This document shows positions 7,158 to 15,818 of a stretch of 64,000 nucleotides of DNA, piece after piece. The stretch spans positions 1-64,000 of the forward strand of contig CACDOH010000005.1 in assembly GCA_902554325.1 (NCBI GenBank), in the 5' to 3' direction. The translations under genes and the position numbers were made by a program. Under the pieces are notes generated by a model. That model made no database searches, was not told the DNA's origin, and saw only the letters and a program-made list of their open reading frames with translations. The stretch comes from an uncultured Pelagibacteraceae bacterium (GTDB lineage Bacteria > Pseudomonadota > Alphaproteobacteria > Pelagibacterales > AG-422-B15). Position 1 is the first letter of the stretch. Each line of letters opens with the position of its first letter.

Positions 7158-8591
7158 TTAAAGTTGAATTCCAACATTTTTTAGTTGCAAATAGCTCTTT
7201 ATAGCTTGCTGACCTTTTTCACGACTATACCCTGATTGCTTATACCCTCCAAAAGGAGTTGCGATACTTCCCGTAAACCAACTGTTCACATAAACTTGTC
7301 CGCCATTAAGCTTAGCTGCTGTTTTCGTTGCCATATCAACATCTTTAGTAAATACGCCCGCCGCTAAACCATAGTCTGTATCATTTGCAATATGAACTGC
7401 TTCTTCGTGATCTTCGTATTCCAGCACGGATAAGAATGGACCAAAAATTTCTTCTTGAGCAATGGTCATATCAGGCTTCACATCAGCATAAATTGTTGGC
7501 TCAAAGAAATATCCTTTACGATCAACTCGATGACCTCCAGATATTGCTGTCGCTCCAGCTTGTAAACCTGATCTTGCATAGTTTTCTACTTTTTGAAGTT
7601 GTTCTTCTGATATTACAGGTGTGAGATCAACGCCTTCCTCATTGCCTGGTCCAACTTTTATCGATTTGGCTAATTCTGATAGCTTATCTAATACCTCATC
7701 TTTTATAGATTTATGAACGATCATGCGTGACATTGCAGAACATATTTGTCCTGCTTGACTAAATATTCCAACTTTTGTTGCATTAACAACTTTATCTATA
7801 TCGGCGTCTGGCAATACAACGGCAGCTGATTTACCACCTAGCTCTACTACTGCTGGCACAGCTCTTTCTGCAGCAGCATGAAGTATTGTCTTTCCCGTTT
7901 TCACAGAACCAGTGAATGTGATTTGAGCAACATCATCATGTGATGTCAATGCAGCTCCAGCTTCAACGCCGTATCCAGTTACTATATTAACAAGTCCCTT
8001 CGGTACGCCTGCATTGTGAATAGCCTGTGCAAAAAAAGAAGTGGTTGCTAGAGGAGTTAGCTCAGCTGGTTTTATAACTGTTGAATTTCCCGCGGCAAAT
8101 GAACAGGCTAGAGAACGTGCCAACATTGAAATAGGAAAGTTCCAAGGCACAATATGACCTGAAACACCATAAGGTTCATACAAGGTATAATCCATGACCT
8201 GATTGTTCACTGGTATAGTTTGACCTTCAATTTTGTCAGTCAATCCACTGTAATAGTCAAAATAGTTTGCGGCGTCCAAAAACTCATACTCAGATGCACC
8301 TAGCAATTTTCCATTCTCTGCACATAGTAGTGCACCACCATCTTTGCTGATCTTTCTTAATTCATCTGCGATGCCGCGCATTAACTTTGCTCTCTCCATT
8401 GGATTCATATCGACAAGCACTCGTGACTCATAAGCTGATTTTGCTGCCTCAACAGCTAGGTCAATGTCATCTTTATTAGCAGCTGAAATTTCCCCTATAA
8501 TTTCTTCTGTCGCAGGATTGACAACGGCAATAATTTCATTTCCTGTAGAATCAATCCACTCTCCATTTATGTAATGTTGATATTTTTTCAT
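7158..8591 (-). CDS. NAD(P)-dependent aldehyde dehydrogenase
   Basis: At 477 aa this is full length for the aldehyde dehydrogenase superfamily, oxidising an aldehyde to its acid. N151 (PWNFP), the general base E250 (VELGGKSAAVV) and the nucleophile C284 (GQICSAMSRM) are all in place, as is the ITFTGSVKTGK cofactor loop. The C-terminal GGYKQSGYSREKG segment is typical. The substrate cannot be read from the sequence. The divergent PotABCD-type importer and the nearby GlnT-like ligase suggest an aminoaldehyde or gamma-glutamyl-aminoaldehyde, as in polyamine breakdown, but that is inference. Confidence 0.9.
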   Translation of the reverse strand: MKKYQHYINGEWIDSTGNEIIAVVNPATEEIIGEISAANKDDIDLAVEAAKSAYESRVLVDMNPMERAKLMRGIADELRKISKDGGALLCAENGKLLGASEYEFLDAANYFDYYSGLTDKIEGQTIPVNNQVMDYTLYEPYGVSGHIVPWNFPISMLARSLACSFAAGNSTVIKPAELTPLATTSFFAQAIHNAGVPKGLVNIVTGYGVEAGAALTSHDDVAQITFTGSVKTGKTILHAAAERAVPAVVELGGKSAAVVLPDADIDKVVNATKVGIFSQAGQICSAMSRMIVHKSIKDEVLDKLSELAKSIKVGPGNEEGVDLTPVISEEQLQKVENYARSGLQAGATAISGGHRVDRKGYFFEPTIYADVKPDMTIAQEEIFGPFLSVLEYEDHEEAVHIANDTDYGLAAGVFTKDVDMATKTAAKLNGGQVYVNSWFTGSIATPFGGYKQSGYSREKGQQAIKSYLQLKNVGIQL

Positions 8592-8614
8592 TTTATACTT
8601 TGTAATATCTTGTT

Positions 8615-8642
8615 TTGGCTAATTAACGAACTTTATTATAAT
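8615..8642 (+). promoter_or_regulatory. Candidate promoter for the amine ABC operon
   Basis: TTGGCT (8615-8620), a 16-base spacer and a perfect TATAAT (8637-8642) lie 68 bases ahead of the ATPase start codon, in the divergent spacer with the aldehyde dehydrogenase. No operator dyad stands out. Confidence 0.4.
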
Positions 8643-8710
8643 TTTTATCTGTAATTAATTTAGTTTAAATAACCCTAGATTCCCAACTATTTTTACCTTA
8701 GTCTGAAATC

Positions 8711-9799
8711 ATGAGTGGAAAAAAGTCAGATTTTGTAAAATTTGAACAAGTTGACAAAAGTTATGACGGTAAAGAACTGGTAGTAAAAGGTCTAGACCTT
8801 GATATTGCTGAAGGGGAGTTTTTAACTTTATTAGGGCCTTCAGGTTCCGGTAAAACAACTACATTGATGATGCTTGCAGGCTTTGAGACGCCTACTAACG
8901 GAGAAATCTATTTTGATGGCAATCCAATCAATAATATACCTCCTCACAAAAGAGGTATTGGCATGGTTTTTCAAAACTACGCTCTTTTTCCTCACTTATC
9001 AGTATTTGAAAATTTAGCATTTCCATTAAAGGTTAGAAAAATTGATAAGGCAGAAATAGAAGAGCGTATAAATAAGACCCTAAAAATGGTTTCACTAACG
9101 GGCTTTGAAAACAGAATGCCTGCTCAACTGTCTGGCGGTCAACAGCAACGTGTCGCTGTTGCGAGAGCATTGGTATTTGATCCTAAATTAGTTTTAATGG
9201 ATGAACCTTTAGGTGCGTTAGACAAAAACTTGCGTGAGAGCATGCAATACGAATTAAAGCATATTCATGAAACATTGGGTGTTACGGTCGTATATGTTAC
9301 ACACGATCAAGGTGAAGCATTAACAATGTCAAACAGAATTGCCGTCTTTAATGATGGAAAGGTGCAGCAGCTTTCTGGTCCCAATGAATTATACGAGACA
9401 CCAGTTAATTCTTTTGTTGCTGGCTTTATTGGGGAAAACAATACTTTTACTGGAACTGTAAAAGAACTAGCATCTGGTTCTGCAAAAGTTGAGACAATTA
9501 CAGGCGAGATAATAATAGCGAACCCAATAGCAGTATCCTCTGCTGGTGAAAAATCAAGAATTTCACTTCGACCTGAAAGGGTTAACATAAATCCGACTGA
9601 GCAAATTGAAAATCGATTTGAAGCTGAAATAAAAGAAATCATTTACCATGGAGATCATACAAGAGTACGTGTGAATTTGCTGGGCAATGATGATTTTATT
9701 CTTAAAGTTCCAAATGCGAGTAGTAATTCAAAGCTTAATCTTGGTGACAAAGTAAATTTAGGTTGGTCTTCTCAGGACTGTCGAGCACTAGATTACTAA
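8711..9799 (+). CDS. potA: Polyamine-type ABC transporter ATPase (PotA-like)
   Basis: This 362-aa protein is the cytoplasmic ATPase of a spermidine/putrescine-type importer. Walker A (GPSGSGKT, 42-49), Q-loop Q88, LSGGQ (140-144), Walker B VLMDEP (161-166) and switch H198 are intact. After residue about 240 comes a TOBE-type regulatory domain (ISLRPERVNI, VNLGWSSQDCRAL), as in PotA and related MOI-family ATPases. It heads a four-gene ATPase, binding protein, permease, permease unit. Polyamine is the likely class of substrate from overall similarity; other cationic amines or opines cannot be ruled out. Confidence 0.88.
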   Translation: MSGKKSDFVKFEQVDKSYDGKELVVKGLDLDIAEGEFLTLLGPSGSGKTTTLMMLAGFETPTNGEIYFDGNPINNIPPHKRGIGMVFQNYALFPHLSVFENLAFPLKVRKIDKAEIEERINKTLKMVSLTGFENRMPAQLSGGQQQRVAVARALVFDPKLVLMDEPLGALDKNLRESMQYELKHIHETLGVTVVYVTHDQGEALTMSNRIAVFNDGKVQQLSGPNELYETPVNSFVAGFIGENNTFTGTVKELASGSAKVETITGEIIIANPIAVSSAGEKSRISLRPERVNINPTEQIENRFEAEIKEIIYHGDHTRVRVNLLGNDDFILKVPNASSNSKLNLGDKVNLGWSSQDCRALDY

Positions 9800-9858
9800 A
9801 CCTTTGATACTACATATAGATTCAATCCTAAAATATTGAAAAAATTTACCTTTTTTTG

Positions 9859-9887
9859 TTGCGTTTTTGTTAAAGCCCCTATGTAAT
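9859..9887 (+). promoter_or_regulatory. Internal promoter candidate for the binding-protein gene
   Basis: TTGCGT (9859-9864), a 17-base spacer and TGTAAT (9882-9887, one mismatch to TATAAT) lie in the 122-base gap after the ATPase gene. A strong AGGAG ribosome site at 9907-9911 precedes the ATG at 9922. Extra expression of the binding protein relative to the ATPase is expected for such importers. Confidence 0.4.
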
Positions 9888-9921
9888 ATCTTCTTTATAT
9901 AAAAAAAGGAGACGATTAATC

Positions 9922-11043
9922 ATGTTAAGATTAACAAAAATAATGTCTTTGGCTGCTTTATTAGTGGCACCTACAATGGCTACAGCTGCGGAAGTAAATG
10001 TAGTATCTTGGGGTGGCGCTTATACAGAAAGTCAAAAACTCGGTTACGGGGACCCATATCAAGAGAAGAGTGGCGTTCAAGTAAACTGGATTGACTACAG
10101 TGGAGGTTTGAGTGAAATTAAAGCTCAAGTCGAGTCTGGAGCAATTACTTGGGACATCATCGATGTGTATGCACGTGATACAATTATCGGTTGTGACGAA
10201 GGATTGTTTGTAGAATTTGATTTCGACAATGACTTCCCAGCAGGTGTAAATGGTATGAAAGCAAGTGATGACTTCTTTGCTCCAATGCCAAGTGATTGTG
10301 CTGTGGGTAACATTCTTTACTCATGGAACTACGCTTACAACACTGATAACATAAATTTTGACGGAAGTTATCCTGACTCAATGGAGGACTTCTTCAATCC
10401 AAGCAAATATCCAGGAGTAAGATCTCTGTATAGCTCTGCAATGTCAAACCTTGAGTTTGCATTAGTTGCAGATGGTGTTCCAGGAGCTGACGTGTATGAC
10501 TACATGGAAGAAAACGGAATCGATAGAGCTCTTGATAAGCTTTCAGAACTTTGTAACGACCCTAATGGTGGTTGCATATTCTGGTCAGCTGGTGCACAAC
10601 CACCTGAGCAGTTAGTTTCTGGTGAAGCTATTATGGCTACTGGTTGGAACGGACGTCATTTCAACGCCATTGTGAACGAAGGTTCACCTATGAAAATGGT
10701 TTGGGATGGTCAAATTCTTGATTATGAGTACTTCGTACTTGTAAAAGGTGGTCCTAACCAAGCTGAAGCAATGGAAGCATTGAAATACTTCACAAGCTCT
10801 GAAGGATTGGCTGGAAGTGCAAAGCATATCGCATACGCACCTTTCAGAATCTCATCTCTTGACATAATCATGGCTGATGAGCCATGGTTTAATTCACCTC
10901 AAGCAGGTGCAGTTGAGATTATGCCTCACATGCCTACAGCTCCAGCAAACACTAAGAACTATGTTCTTATGAACCCAGAGTGGTACGCTGATAACAATAC
11001 TGATATCAACGACGCATGGGAAGCTTGGAAAGCTAACTTATAA
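9922..11043 (+). CDS. potD: Polyamine-type periplasmic substrate-binding protein (PotD-like)
   Basis: This 373-aa protein begins with a Sec signal peptide (LTKIMSLAALLVAPTMATAAE, cleavage near residue 22-23) and continues as a type II binding fold. VNVVSWGGAYTESQ, WDIIDVYARD and the YFVLVKGGPN region match PotD-family proteins. It captures the amine in the periplasm and delivers it to the two permeases. The strong Shine-Dalgarno site, its own promoter candidate and the hairpin after its stop suggest it is made in excess of the membrane subunits. The family is firm; the exact ligand is not known. Confidence 0.87.
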   Translation: MLRLTKIMSLAALLVAPTMATAAEVNVVSWGGAYTESQKLGYGDPYQEKSGVQVNWIDYSGGLSEIKAQVESGAITWDIIDVYARDTIIGCDEGLFVEFDFDNDFPAGVNGMKASDDFFAPMPSDCAVGNILYSWNYAYNTDNINFDGSYPDSMEDFFNPSKYPGVRSLYSSAMSNLEFALVADGVPGADVYDYMEENGIDRALDKLSELCNDPNGGCIFWSAGAQPPEQLVSGEAIMATGWNGRHFNAIVNEGSPMKMVWDGQILDYEYFVLVKGGPNQAEAMEALKYFTSSEGLAGSAKHIAYAPFRISSLDIIMADEPWFNSPQAGAVEIMPHMPTAPANTKNYVLMNPEWYADNNTDINDAWEAWKANL

Positions 11044-11052
11044 GAGACTAAA

Positions 11053-11080
11053 ACTTGGGCAACCTATGGGTTGCCCAAGT
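11053..11080 (+). terminator. Strong hairpin between binding protein and permease genes
   Basis: A perfect 12-bp stem (11053-11064 with 11069-11080) encloses a TATG loop. Only three T residues follow, so it is a weak terminator at best. A hairpin here more likely protects the 3' end of the binding-protein message, or partly attenuates transcription, so that less permease is made. Both roles are known for ABC importer operons. Confidence 0.6.
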
Positions 11081-11107
11081 CCTTTAAATTAAGTATCCTT
11101 ATACTTA

Positions 11108-12355
11108 ATGTCTGCAGAAATTAGAACATCGGACGGAGAACTCCTCTCTGTAAAACTCAGAAAAGTTGAACGAAGAAGAAGAACGACAGCATTCTTATTG
11201 GCTGCGCCATTACTGTTTTTTATCGTTTTTGCCTATGTGATTCCAATATTTCAAATGCTTGGGCGAAGTGTAGATAACGTTCAAATGAATGAATTTTTAA
11301 GTGAGACTCACGAAGTTATGCAAACTTGGGATGGGACTGAAATGCCTGGGGAAGACGTAACCTCAACTTTTTTTTATGAACTTAAAGGATTGGTGGAAGA
11401 AAAAAATCACGGCAAAATAGCTACAAGACTCAATTATGAAAAAGGTGGGTTTACAAGCCTTATAAAAAAGACAGCCAGAAAACTTAAAGATTTTGATGAA
11501 AATGGAAATTTTCTAGATCAGTTTATTGATGTTCATAAAAAGTGGGGTGACATCGAGTATTGGCTGGCATTAAAAAGAGGTACAGATGCTTATCATTTCC
11601 GAAAATATTTAACAACGTTTGACTATGAGCAAAAATTTGATGGCTCGATTGAACGAATACCTGAAAAGAAACGAATAAATGTTACTCTCTGGTTAAGAAC
11701 TATTTTTGTTGCAGCTGGTGTCACGTTCTGCTGTTTCTTACTTGCATACCCTATATCACATTTACTTTCCGTTTTACCAACTCGATATTCAAATTTACTA
11801 ATGATCTGCGTACTGCTTCCGTTTTGGACTTCCTTGCTTGTGCGTACATCTAGTTGGATGGTCCTGCTCCAAAAACAGGGGGTCTTAAATGATACTCTTG
11901 TTTCTCTCGGTATCGTTGCAGATGAAGGAAGGCTTGAATTAATGTACAACATGACCGGCACATTTATCGCGATGACACAAATACTTTTACCATTTATGGT
12001 TCTTCCACTTTATAGCGTTATGAAAACTATACCACCAAGTCTAATGAGAGCTGCAACTTCGATGGGGGCTACTCCTTTCCTTGCGTTTAGAAAAATTTAC
12101 TTCCCGCTCACATATGCTGGTATAAGTGCAGGTTCAATTTTAGTTTTTGTTCTTTCTATTGGATATTATATCACTCCTGCATTAGTTGGGGGTGCTAAGG
12201 GAACATTAATTAGTAATAGAATTGCGTATCACATGCAGCAATCACTTGATTGGTCTTTAGCAACTGCAATGGCAGCTGTTTTATTGGTGGCCGTTTTAAT
12301 AGTTTATTGGCTTTATAATAAGATTGTCGGCATAGATAACATGAGGCTTGGATAA
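11108..12355 (+). CDS. potB: Polyamine-type ABC permease with long periplasmic loop (PotB-like)
   Basis: This 415-aa inner-membrane permease has a first helix at about 29-52, then about 140 mostly polar residues before the next helix near 195, followed by the usual bundle. The EAA-type coupling motif is seen as SMGATPFLAFRKIYFPLTYAGI. PotB proteins are usually near 285 aa, so the extra polar domain is notable; longer relatives occur in Alphaproteobacteria. By topology the loop should face the periplasm and could contact the binding protein. The gene follows the hairpin after potD and its end abuts the next permease. Confidence 0.85.
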   Translation: MSAEIRTSDGELLSVKLRKVERRRRTTAFLLAAPLLFFIVFAYVIPIFQMLGRSVDNVQMNEFLSETHEVMQTWDGTEMPGEDVTSTFFYELKGLVEEKNHGKIATRLNYEKGGFTSLIKKTARKLKDFDENGNFLDQFIDVHKKWGDIEYWLALKRGTDAYHFRKYLTTFDYEQKFDGSIERIPEKKRINVTLWLRTIFVAAGVTFCCFLLAYPISHLLSVLPTRYSNLLMICVLLPFWTSLLVRTSSWMVLLQKQGVLNDTLVSLGIVADEGRLELMYNMTGTFIAMTQILLPFMVLPLYSVMKTIPPSLMRAATSMGATPFLAFRKIYFPLTYAGISAGSILVFVLSIGYYITPALVGGAKGTLISNRIAYHMQQSLDWSLATAMAAVLLVAVLIVYWLYNKIVGIDNMRLG

Positions 12356-12356
12356 G

Positions 12357-13220
12357 ATGGCTTTACCTAAATATACTGAAACAAGATACAGGGTCTGGCA
12401 CTACTCATATATTATTATTTGTACTGCCGTTTTCTTTTTCCTCATAGCTCCACTATTTGTCATTATTCCACTTTCATTTAATGCAGAGCAATACATTCAT
12501 TTTTCTGATGGGATGCTAGCTCTTCAACCTGAAGCATTCTCGCTTAGATGGTATGAAGATATGGTGTATGGTACCAAAAATCCATGGGGAATAGCTGCTC
12601 GGAACAGCATCTATTATGCCTTTTTCGCAACGATAGGTGCTACAGTTTTAGGAACTGTTGCTGCTCTTGGGCTCAGCAGTCGTTACATGCCTTACAAACA
12701 ATTGATCATGAGTATTTTAATTTCACCAATGATCATCCCACTTATCATTTCTGGCTCAGCAATCTTCTTTTCACTTGCTAAATTAGGTCTTGCAGCAACG
12801 TTTCCTGGCATAGTCATAGCGCATATAATTCTAGGAACTCCATTTGTTGTCATTACTGTAACTGCTACTTTAAGTGGTTTTGATGACAGTATTACAAGAG
12901 CTGCTTCAAGTCTTGGCAGTACACCAACCAATACATTTTTTAAAATTACATTACCTCTTATCACACCAGGAATTATTTCAGGTGCACTCTTTGCATTCGT
13001 TACATCATTTGATGAAATAGTCGTAATCTTATTCGTTGCTGGAGGCGATAGGAACTTAACAACAATACCTCTTCAGATGTGGACAGGATTAAGAGAGCAG
13101 CTTAGTCCAACGATTATGGCTGTAGCTACTTGCTTAATTGTTCTTTCAACATTAATTCTGATCGTAACAGAATTATTACGAAGAAGATCTGAGAGAATAA
13201 GAGGAATATCAGCACAATAG
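12357..13220 (+). CDS. potC: Polyamine-type ABC permease (PotC-like)
   Basis: This 287-aa permease has six predicted membrane helices and the coupling motif SLGSTPTNTFFKITLPLITPGI. I chose the ATG at 12357, one base after the upstream stop; an in-frame TTG at 12348 would add three residues and overlap that gene. It pairs with the long PotB-like permease to form the channel of the importer and ends the operon. Family assignment is secure. Confidence 0.87.
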   Translation: MALPKYTETRYRVWHYSYIIICTAVFFFLIAPLFVIIPLSFNAEQYIHFSDGMLALQPEAFSLRWYEDMVYGTKNPWGIAARNSIYYAFFATIGATVLGTVAALGLSSRYMPYKQLIMSILISPMIIPLIISGSAIFFSLAKLGLAATFPGIVIAHIILGTPFVVITVTATLSGFDDSITRAASSLGSTPTNTFFKITLPLITPGIISGALFAFVTSFDEIVVILFVAGGDRNLTTIPLQMWTGLREQLSPTIMAVATCLIVLSTLILIVTELLRRRSERIRGISAQ

Positions 13221-13255
13221 TATAAATTGTAGCTCAGGAAATCCTTTGTTTCTTT

Positions 13256-13897
13256 TCAGCTGATTACTAATCCATCTTTTTTTAATTCACTGACCAGATC
13301 ATCAAAACGGTCTTGGCCAAAAAAGAATTTATCTTTGTAAACAGATAGAGGAACTCCATGATGTCCCGCTTCGAGCTGTTCTTTTTGATTTAACTTAATT
13401 TCATCAATTATCGCTTGTTCATTTTCGATACGTATTTTTTCAATATCTTCGAACTTCAGTCCAACTTTTGAAGTAGCATCAGCTATTGACTCATCTGTAT
13501 TCCAGTTCTTGAGACCACTCCATATTTTATTTGAAACCACAACGGCAAAATCAAGCTGCTTATCTTTTTGAATAGCTTGACAATAATGGGCTAATTTAAA
13601 AATATAAGGCTGATGATCAGAAATTTTTCCAGTCACCAAGTTTTGATTTATTGGATCAGGATTTGGCTTGGCAAAAACCATATTATTTTTTTTTGCTTGT
13701 CTGACATAATCAATTCTTCTGATTAAAAAGTAAGTAAAGAGATTTTTACCTTTAAAAAATTCTGGTTCCCTTATTGCAAGAGGGTAAACTTGCTTAAAAT
13801 TAACATCTACCCCATGTTTATCCCTCAATTCAACCATGCGTGGCAAAATTAAATACGAATAGGGACTTCTAAAAGAGAAATATAAATCTACCTTCAT
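13256..13897 (-). CDS. DsbA-family / 2-hydroxychromene-2-carboxylate isomerase-like protein
   Basis: This 213-aa protein has the thioredoxin-fold start VDLYFSFRSPYSYLILPRM typical of HCCA isomerases and kappa-class GSTs, where a Ser replaces the redox Cys. A helical insert is followed by GVPLSVYKDKFFFGQDRFDDL near the C-terminus, the usual cis-Pro and closing strands. It probably carries out a glutathione-dependent isomerisation or conjugation in the cytoplasm. Its start overlaps the end of the upstream GST-like gene by 4 bases, and a second GST follows upstream, so the three are likely co-transcribed. The substrate is unknown. Confidence 0.78.
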   Translation of the reverse strand: MKVDLYFSFRSPYSYLILPRMVELRDKHGVDVNFKQVYPLAIREPEFFKGKNLFTYFLIRRIDYVRQAKKNNMVFAKPNPDPINQNLVTGKISDHQPYIFKLAHYCQAIQKDKQLDFAVVVSNKIWSGLKNWNTDESIADATSKVGLKFEDIEKIRIENEQAIIDEIKLNQKEQLEAGHHGVPLSVYKDKFFFGQDRFDDLVSELKKDGLVIS

Positions 13898-14937
13898 AAT
13901 TTTAATATTAACCTTTCACATCCTGTGCCATCAAGGAGGTTATTAACTTTTTTCCGATCATTTTTTTCAAGTGCACTATATTCTTCATTAACCCATTTAA
14001 GACACTTTGCCTGGTAGGGAAACGACTTTTGCTTCCAAAGGCAATTATCGATTTCTGTTTCCCATTCTTTATCACCATTTTCTATAGCTCTTGCATTTGC
14101 TAATTGTGCAGGCACATACCCATTTCCAATTTCAATAAGTAAATCTTTTACTGTCGATGGTAAACTTTCAATTGATCCCCATTGTTCATCGGTAACTTCA
14201 ATGCCAGACTGATCTTCAATTAAACCAACCCATGCAACTGTTCTCAAAGACACCTCATGACAAATTTCTCTGGGAGTTGGATCAAAGTTAACAAGCTGAG
14301 AAAGTTGACCATATAAAGCAAAATCGCTGGAAGAAGGTCTTTTACTTAATAGGTAAGATGCGGATGCAAAATGCTTTTCAAGAATAACTAATAAGCGCCT
14401 TAAACTTGCATCTATTATTGGCGCTGTATCATTGTTTGAGCCCACTACCCACAATCTGTCAATTTGCCTTTTACTGATCATTTCTCTAACATTATTTAGC
14501 ATGTCATCTGGAATCATTCCTATAGTCTGAAGTGGTAAAATAGTACCTGCATTATTTGCATCTTTTTGATCGTGCCATCGATAATGAAACATATATTTAG
14601 TACCCCACTCATCGGCAAAATCTTCTATTAGATAATTTATGAACGCAAGGGCGGGGTCAGATGGTATCGTACTTCGTTCACTGACCTCTTCATCAATCCT
14701 TCTTATCAATGGAGTGGAGTCAGTTACTGCTTTCAAATTTCCATCTTCATCAGGCAATACAAACGTTGGCAGCAAACTAGGTTTTGGTTTTTCAATTCCT
14801 TCCTGATCTAGATATTTTGAAGGGTCTCCCCAGATCATTTTGTGGGGAATTCTTTTATATCGTAGGTAGGAGAGCATTTTGCGAGTATAAGGTGACCCCA
14901 CTCCGCCAAGTACTACTAATGGATTTGGTAAATTCAT
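13894..14937 (-). CDS. Glutathione S-transferase-like protein with long C-terminal part
   Basis: This 347-aa protein has an N-terminal thioredoxin-type GST domain (VVLGGVGSPYTRKMLSYLRYKRIPHKM, cis-Pro in LLPTFVLPDEDG, then TDSTPLIRRIDEE) and an all-helical domain. At 347 aa it is much longer than a normal GST of about 220, with an extra C-terminal region of about 100 residues. Larger GST-like proteins of this kind are common in Alphaproteobacteria and have no assigned reaction. It lies between the HCCA-like gene (4-base overlap) and a normal GST gene (9-base gap). Confidence 0.7.
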   Translation of the reverse strand: MNLPNPLVVLGGVGSPYTRKMLSYLRYKRIPHKMIWGDPSKYLDQEGIEKPKPSLLPTFVLPDEDGNLKAVTDSTPLIRRIDEEVSERSTIPSDPALAFINYLIEDFADEWGTKYMFHYRWHDQKDANNAGTILPLQTIGMIPDDMLNNVREMISKRQIDRLWVVGSNNDTAPIIDASLRRLLVILEKHFASASYLLSKRPSSSDFALYGQLSQLVNFDPTPREICHEVSLRTVAWVGLIEDQSGIEVTDEQWGSIESLPSTVKDLLIEIGNGYVPAQLANARAIENGDKEWETEIDNCLWKQKSFPYQAKCLKWVNEEYSALEKNDRKKVNNLLDGTGCERLILKL

Positions 14938-14946
14938 AATATCTAT

Positions 14947-15633
14947 CTATTTCTGTATAATTTTCGAACCTGTGTCCGTTAAATCTTTTGATTGTTTCAT
15001 ATTTCTCATCAACTCCATAATATCAATTGGAACAGCTACACCTTTTTTACATGCCGGTCGATCTTCCATCATTTGCATCCATCTTTGAAGACCTATCAGG
15101 CCGTCAATTTTTATACCTGACCACTTATATGTTCTTACCCAGCACCAGTTAGCAATATCAGCAATGCTAAAATCATCGGCTAAAAATTCATTATCCTTTA
15201 AGCGTGTTTCCATTACCTCAAATAATCGTCGTCCTTCATTTTGATAACGATCTACAGCCGCTTGGATTTTATCGCCAGGCCAATACCGAAAAAAAACGTT
15301 AGCTTGTCCCATCATGGGACCAATTCCTCCCATTTGAAACATCAACCATTGAATCACTTTAGAACGAGCAGTTGTTTCGGTAGGTAAAAGTTTTCCTGCT
15401 TTCTCAGCTAAATAAATGAGTTGGGCACCACTTTCCATGATTGAAAGATTATTATTTTCTATATCAACAATCACAGGGATGCGTCCATTTGGATTCATTG
15501 CTAAGAATTCAGATTTTTTTTGATCTCCAGCTTGCAGGTTAACAACGTGAACATTGTAAGGTATTTCAAGTTCCTCTAATGCGACAGAAATCTTATATCC
15601 ATTTGGTGTAGGCGAAGTATATAGTTCAATCAT
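14947..15633 (-). CDS. Glutathione S-transferase (nu/YfcG-like)
   Basis: This 228-aa protein has the GST pattern of the YfcG/YghU (nu) group. It starts MIELYTSPTPNGYKISVALEE and continues with the cis-Pro NPNGRIPVIVD, the glutathione-binding IMESGAQLIYLAEK and a helical C-terminal domain with SIADIANWCWVRTY. Members often show disulfide-bond reductase activity with two glutathiones. It is the first gene of a three-gene unit of thioredoxin-fold proteins. A 16-bp inverted repeat lies 14 bases upstream of its start. Confidence 0.85.
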   Translation of the reverse strand: MIELYTSPTPNGYKISVALEELEIPYNVHVVNLQAGDQKKSEFLAMNPNGRIPVIVDIENNNLSIMESGAQLIYLAEKAGKLLPTETTARSKVIQWLMFQMGGIGPMMGQANVFFRYWPGDKIQAAVDRYQNEGRRLFEVMETRLKDNEFLADDFSIADIANWCWVRTYKWSGIKIDGLIGLQRWMQMMEDRPACKKGVAVPIDIMELMRNMKQSKDLTDTGSKIIQK

Positions 15634-15646
15634 TTATTTCTTTATT

Positions 15647-15759
15647 TTCAATATGGAAGTTATCCATAAAGATTGATTCATTGTCAGTTGCAGTTTCAAA
15701 AAAACCCCCCTCATCTGATCTTTGCTGGAATATATCTTATTTTTAACTTCCATATTGAA
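15647..15759. repeat. 113-bp element bounded by a perfect 16-bp inverted repeat
   Basis: The 16 bases at 15647-15662 are exactly the reverse complement of those at 15744-15759, with 81 bases between. It fills most of the spacer between the divergent GST and DUF4345 genes. The interior has no ORF and contains a run of seven A and six C near 15698-15710. The form fits a MITE-like remnant, a long RNA hairpin or a two-site operator. No clean target-site duplication abuts the arms, and I noticed no second copy in the window. Confidence 0.55.
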
Positions 15760-15818
15760 CCTTATTATTGATTATAATTAAAATAAACATTATTTAATAA
15801 TACTAAAGGGGAAAGATT

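Noticed and set aside
9307-9642. 111-codon minus-strand ORF inside potA
   Set aside because: Shadow of the ATPase's TOBE region; no start signal or family.
11623-11961. 112-codon minus-strand ORF inside potB
   Set aside because: Shadow of a conserved membrane gene; no independent support.
15640-15766. Target-site duplication around the 16-bp inverted repeat
   Set aside because: TTATT occurs near both ends but is offset by two bases on the right side, so it is not a clean duplication.
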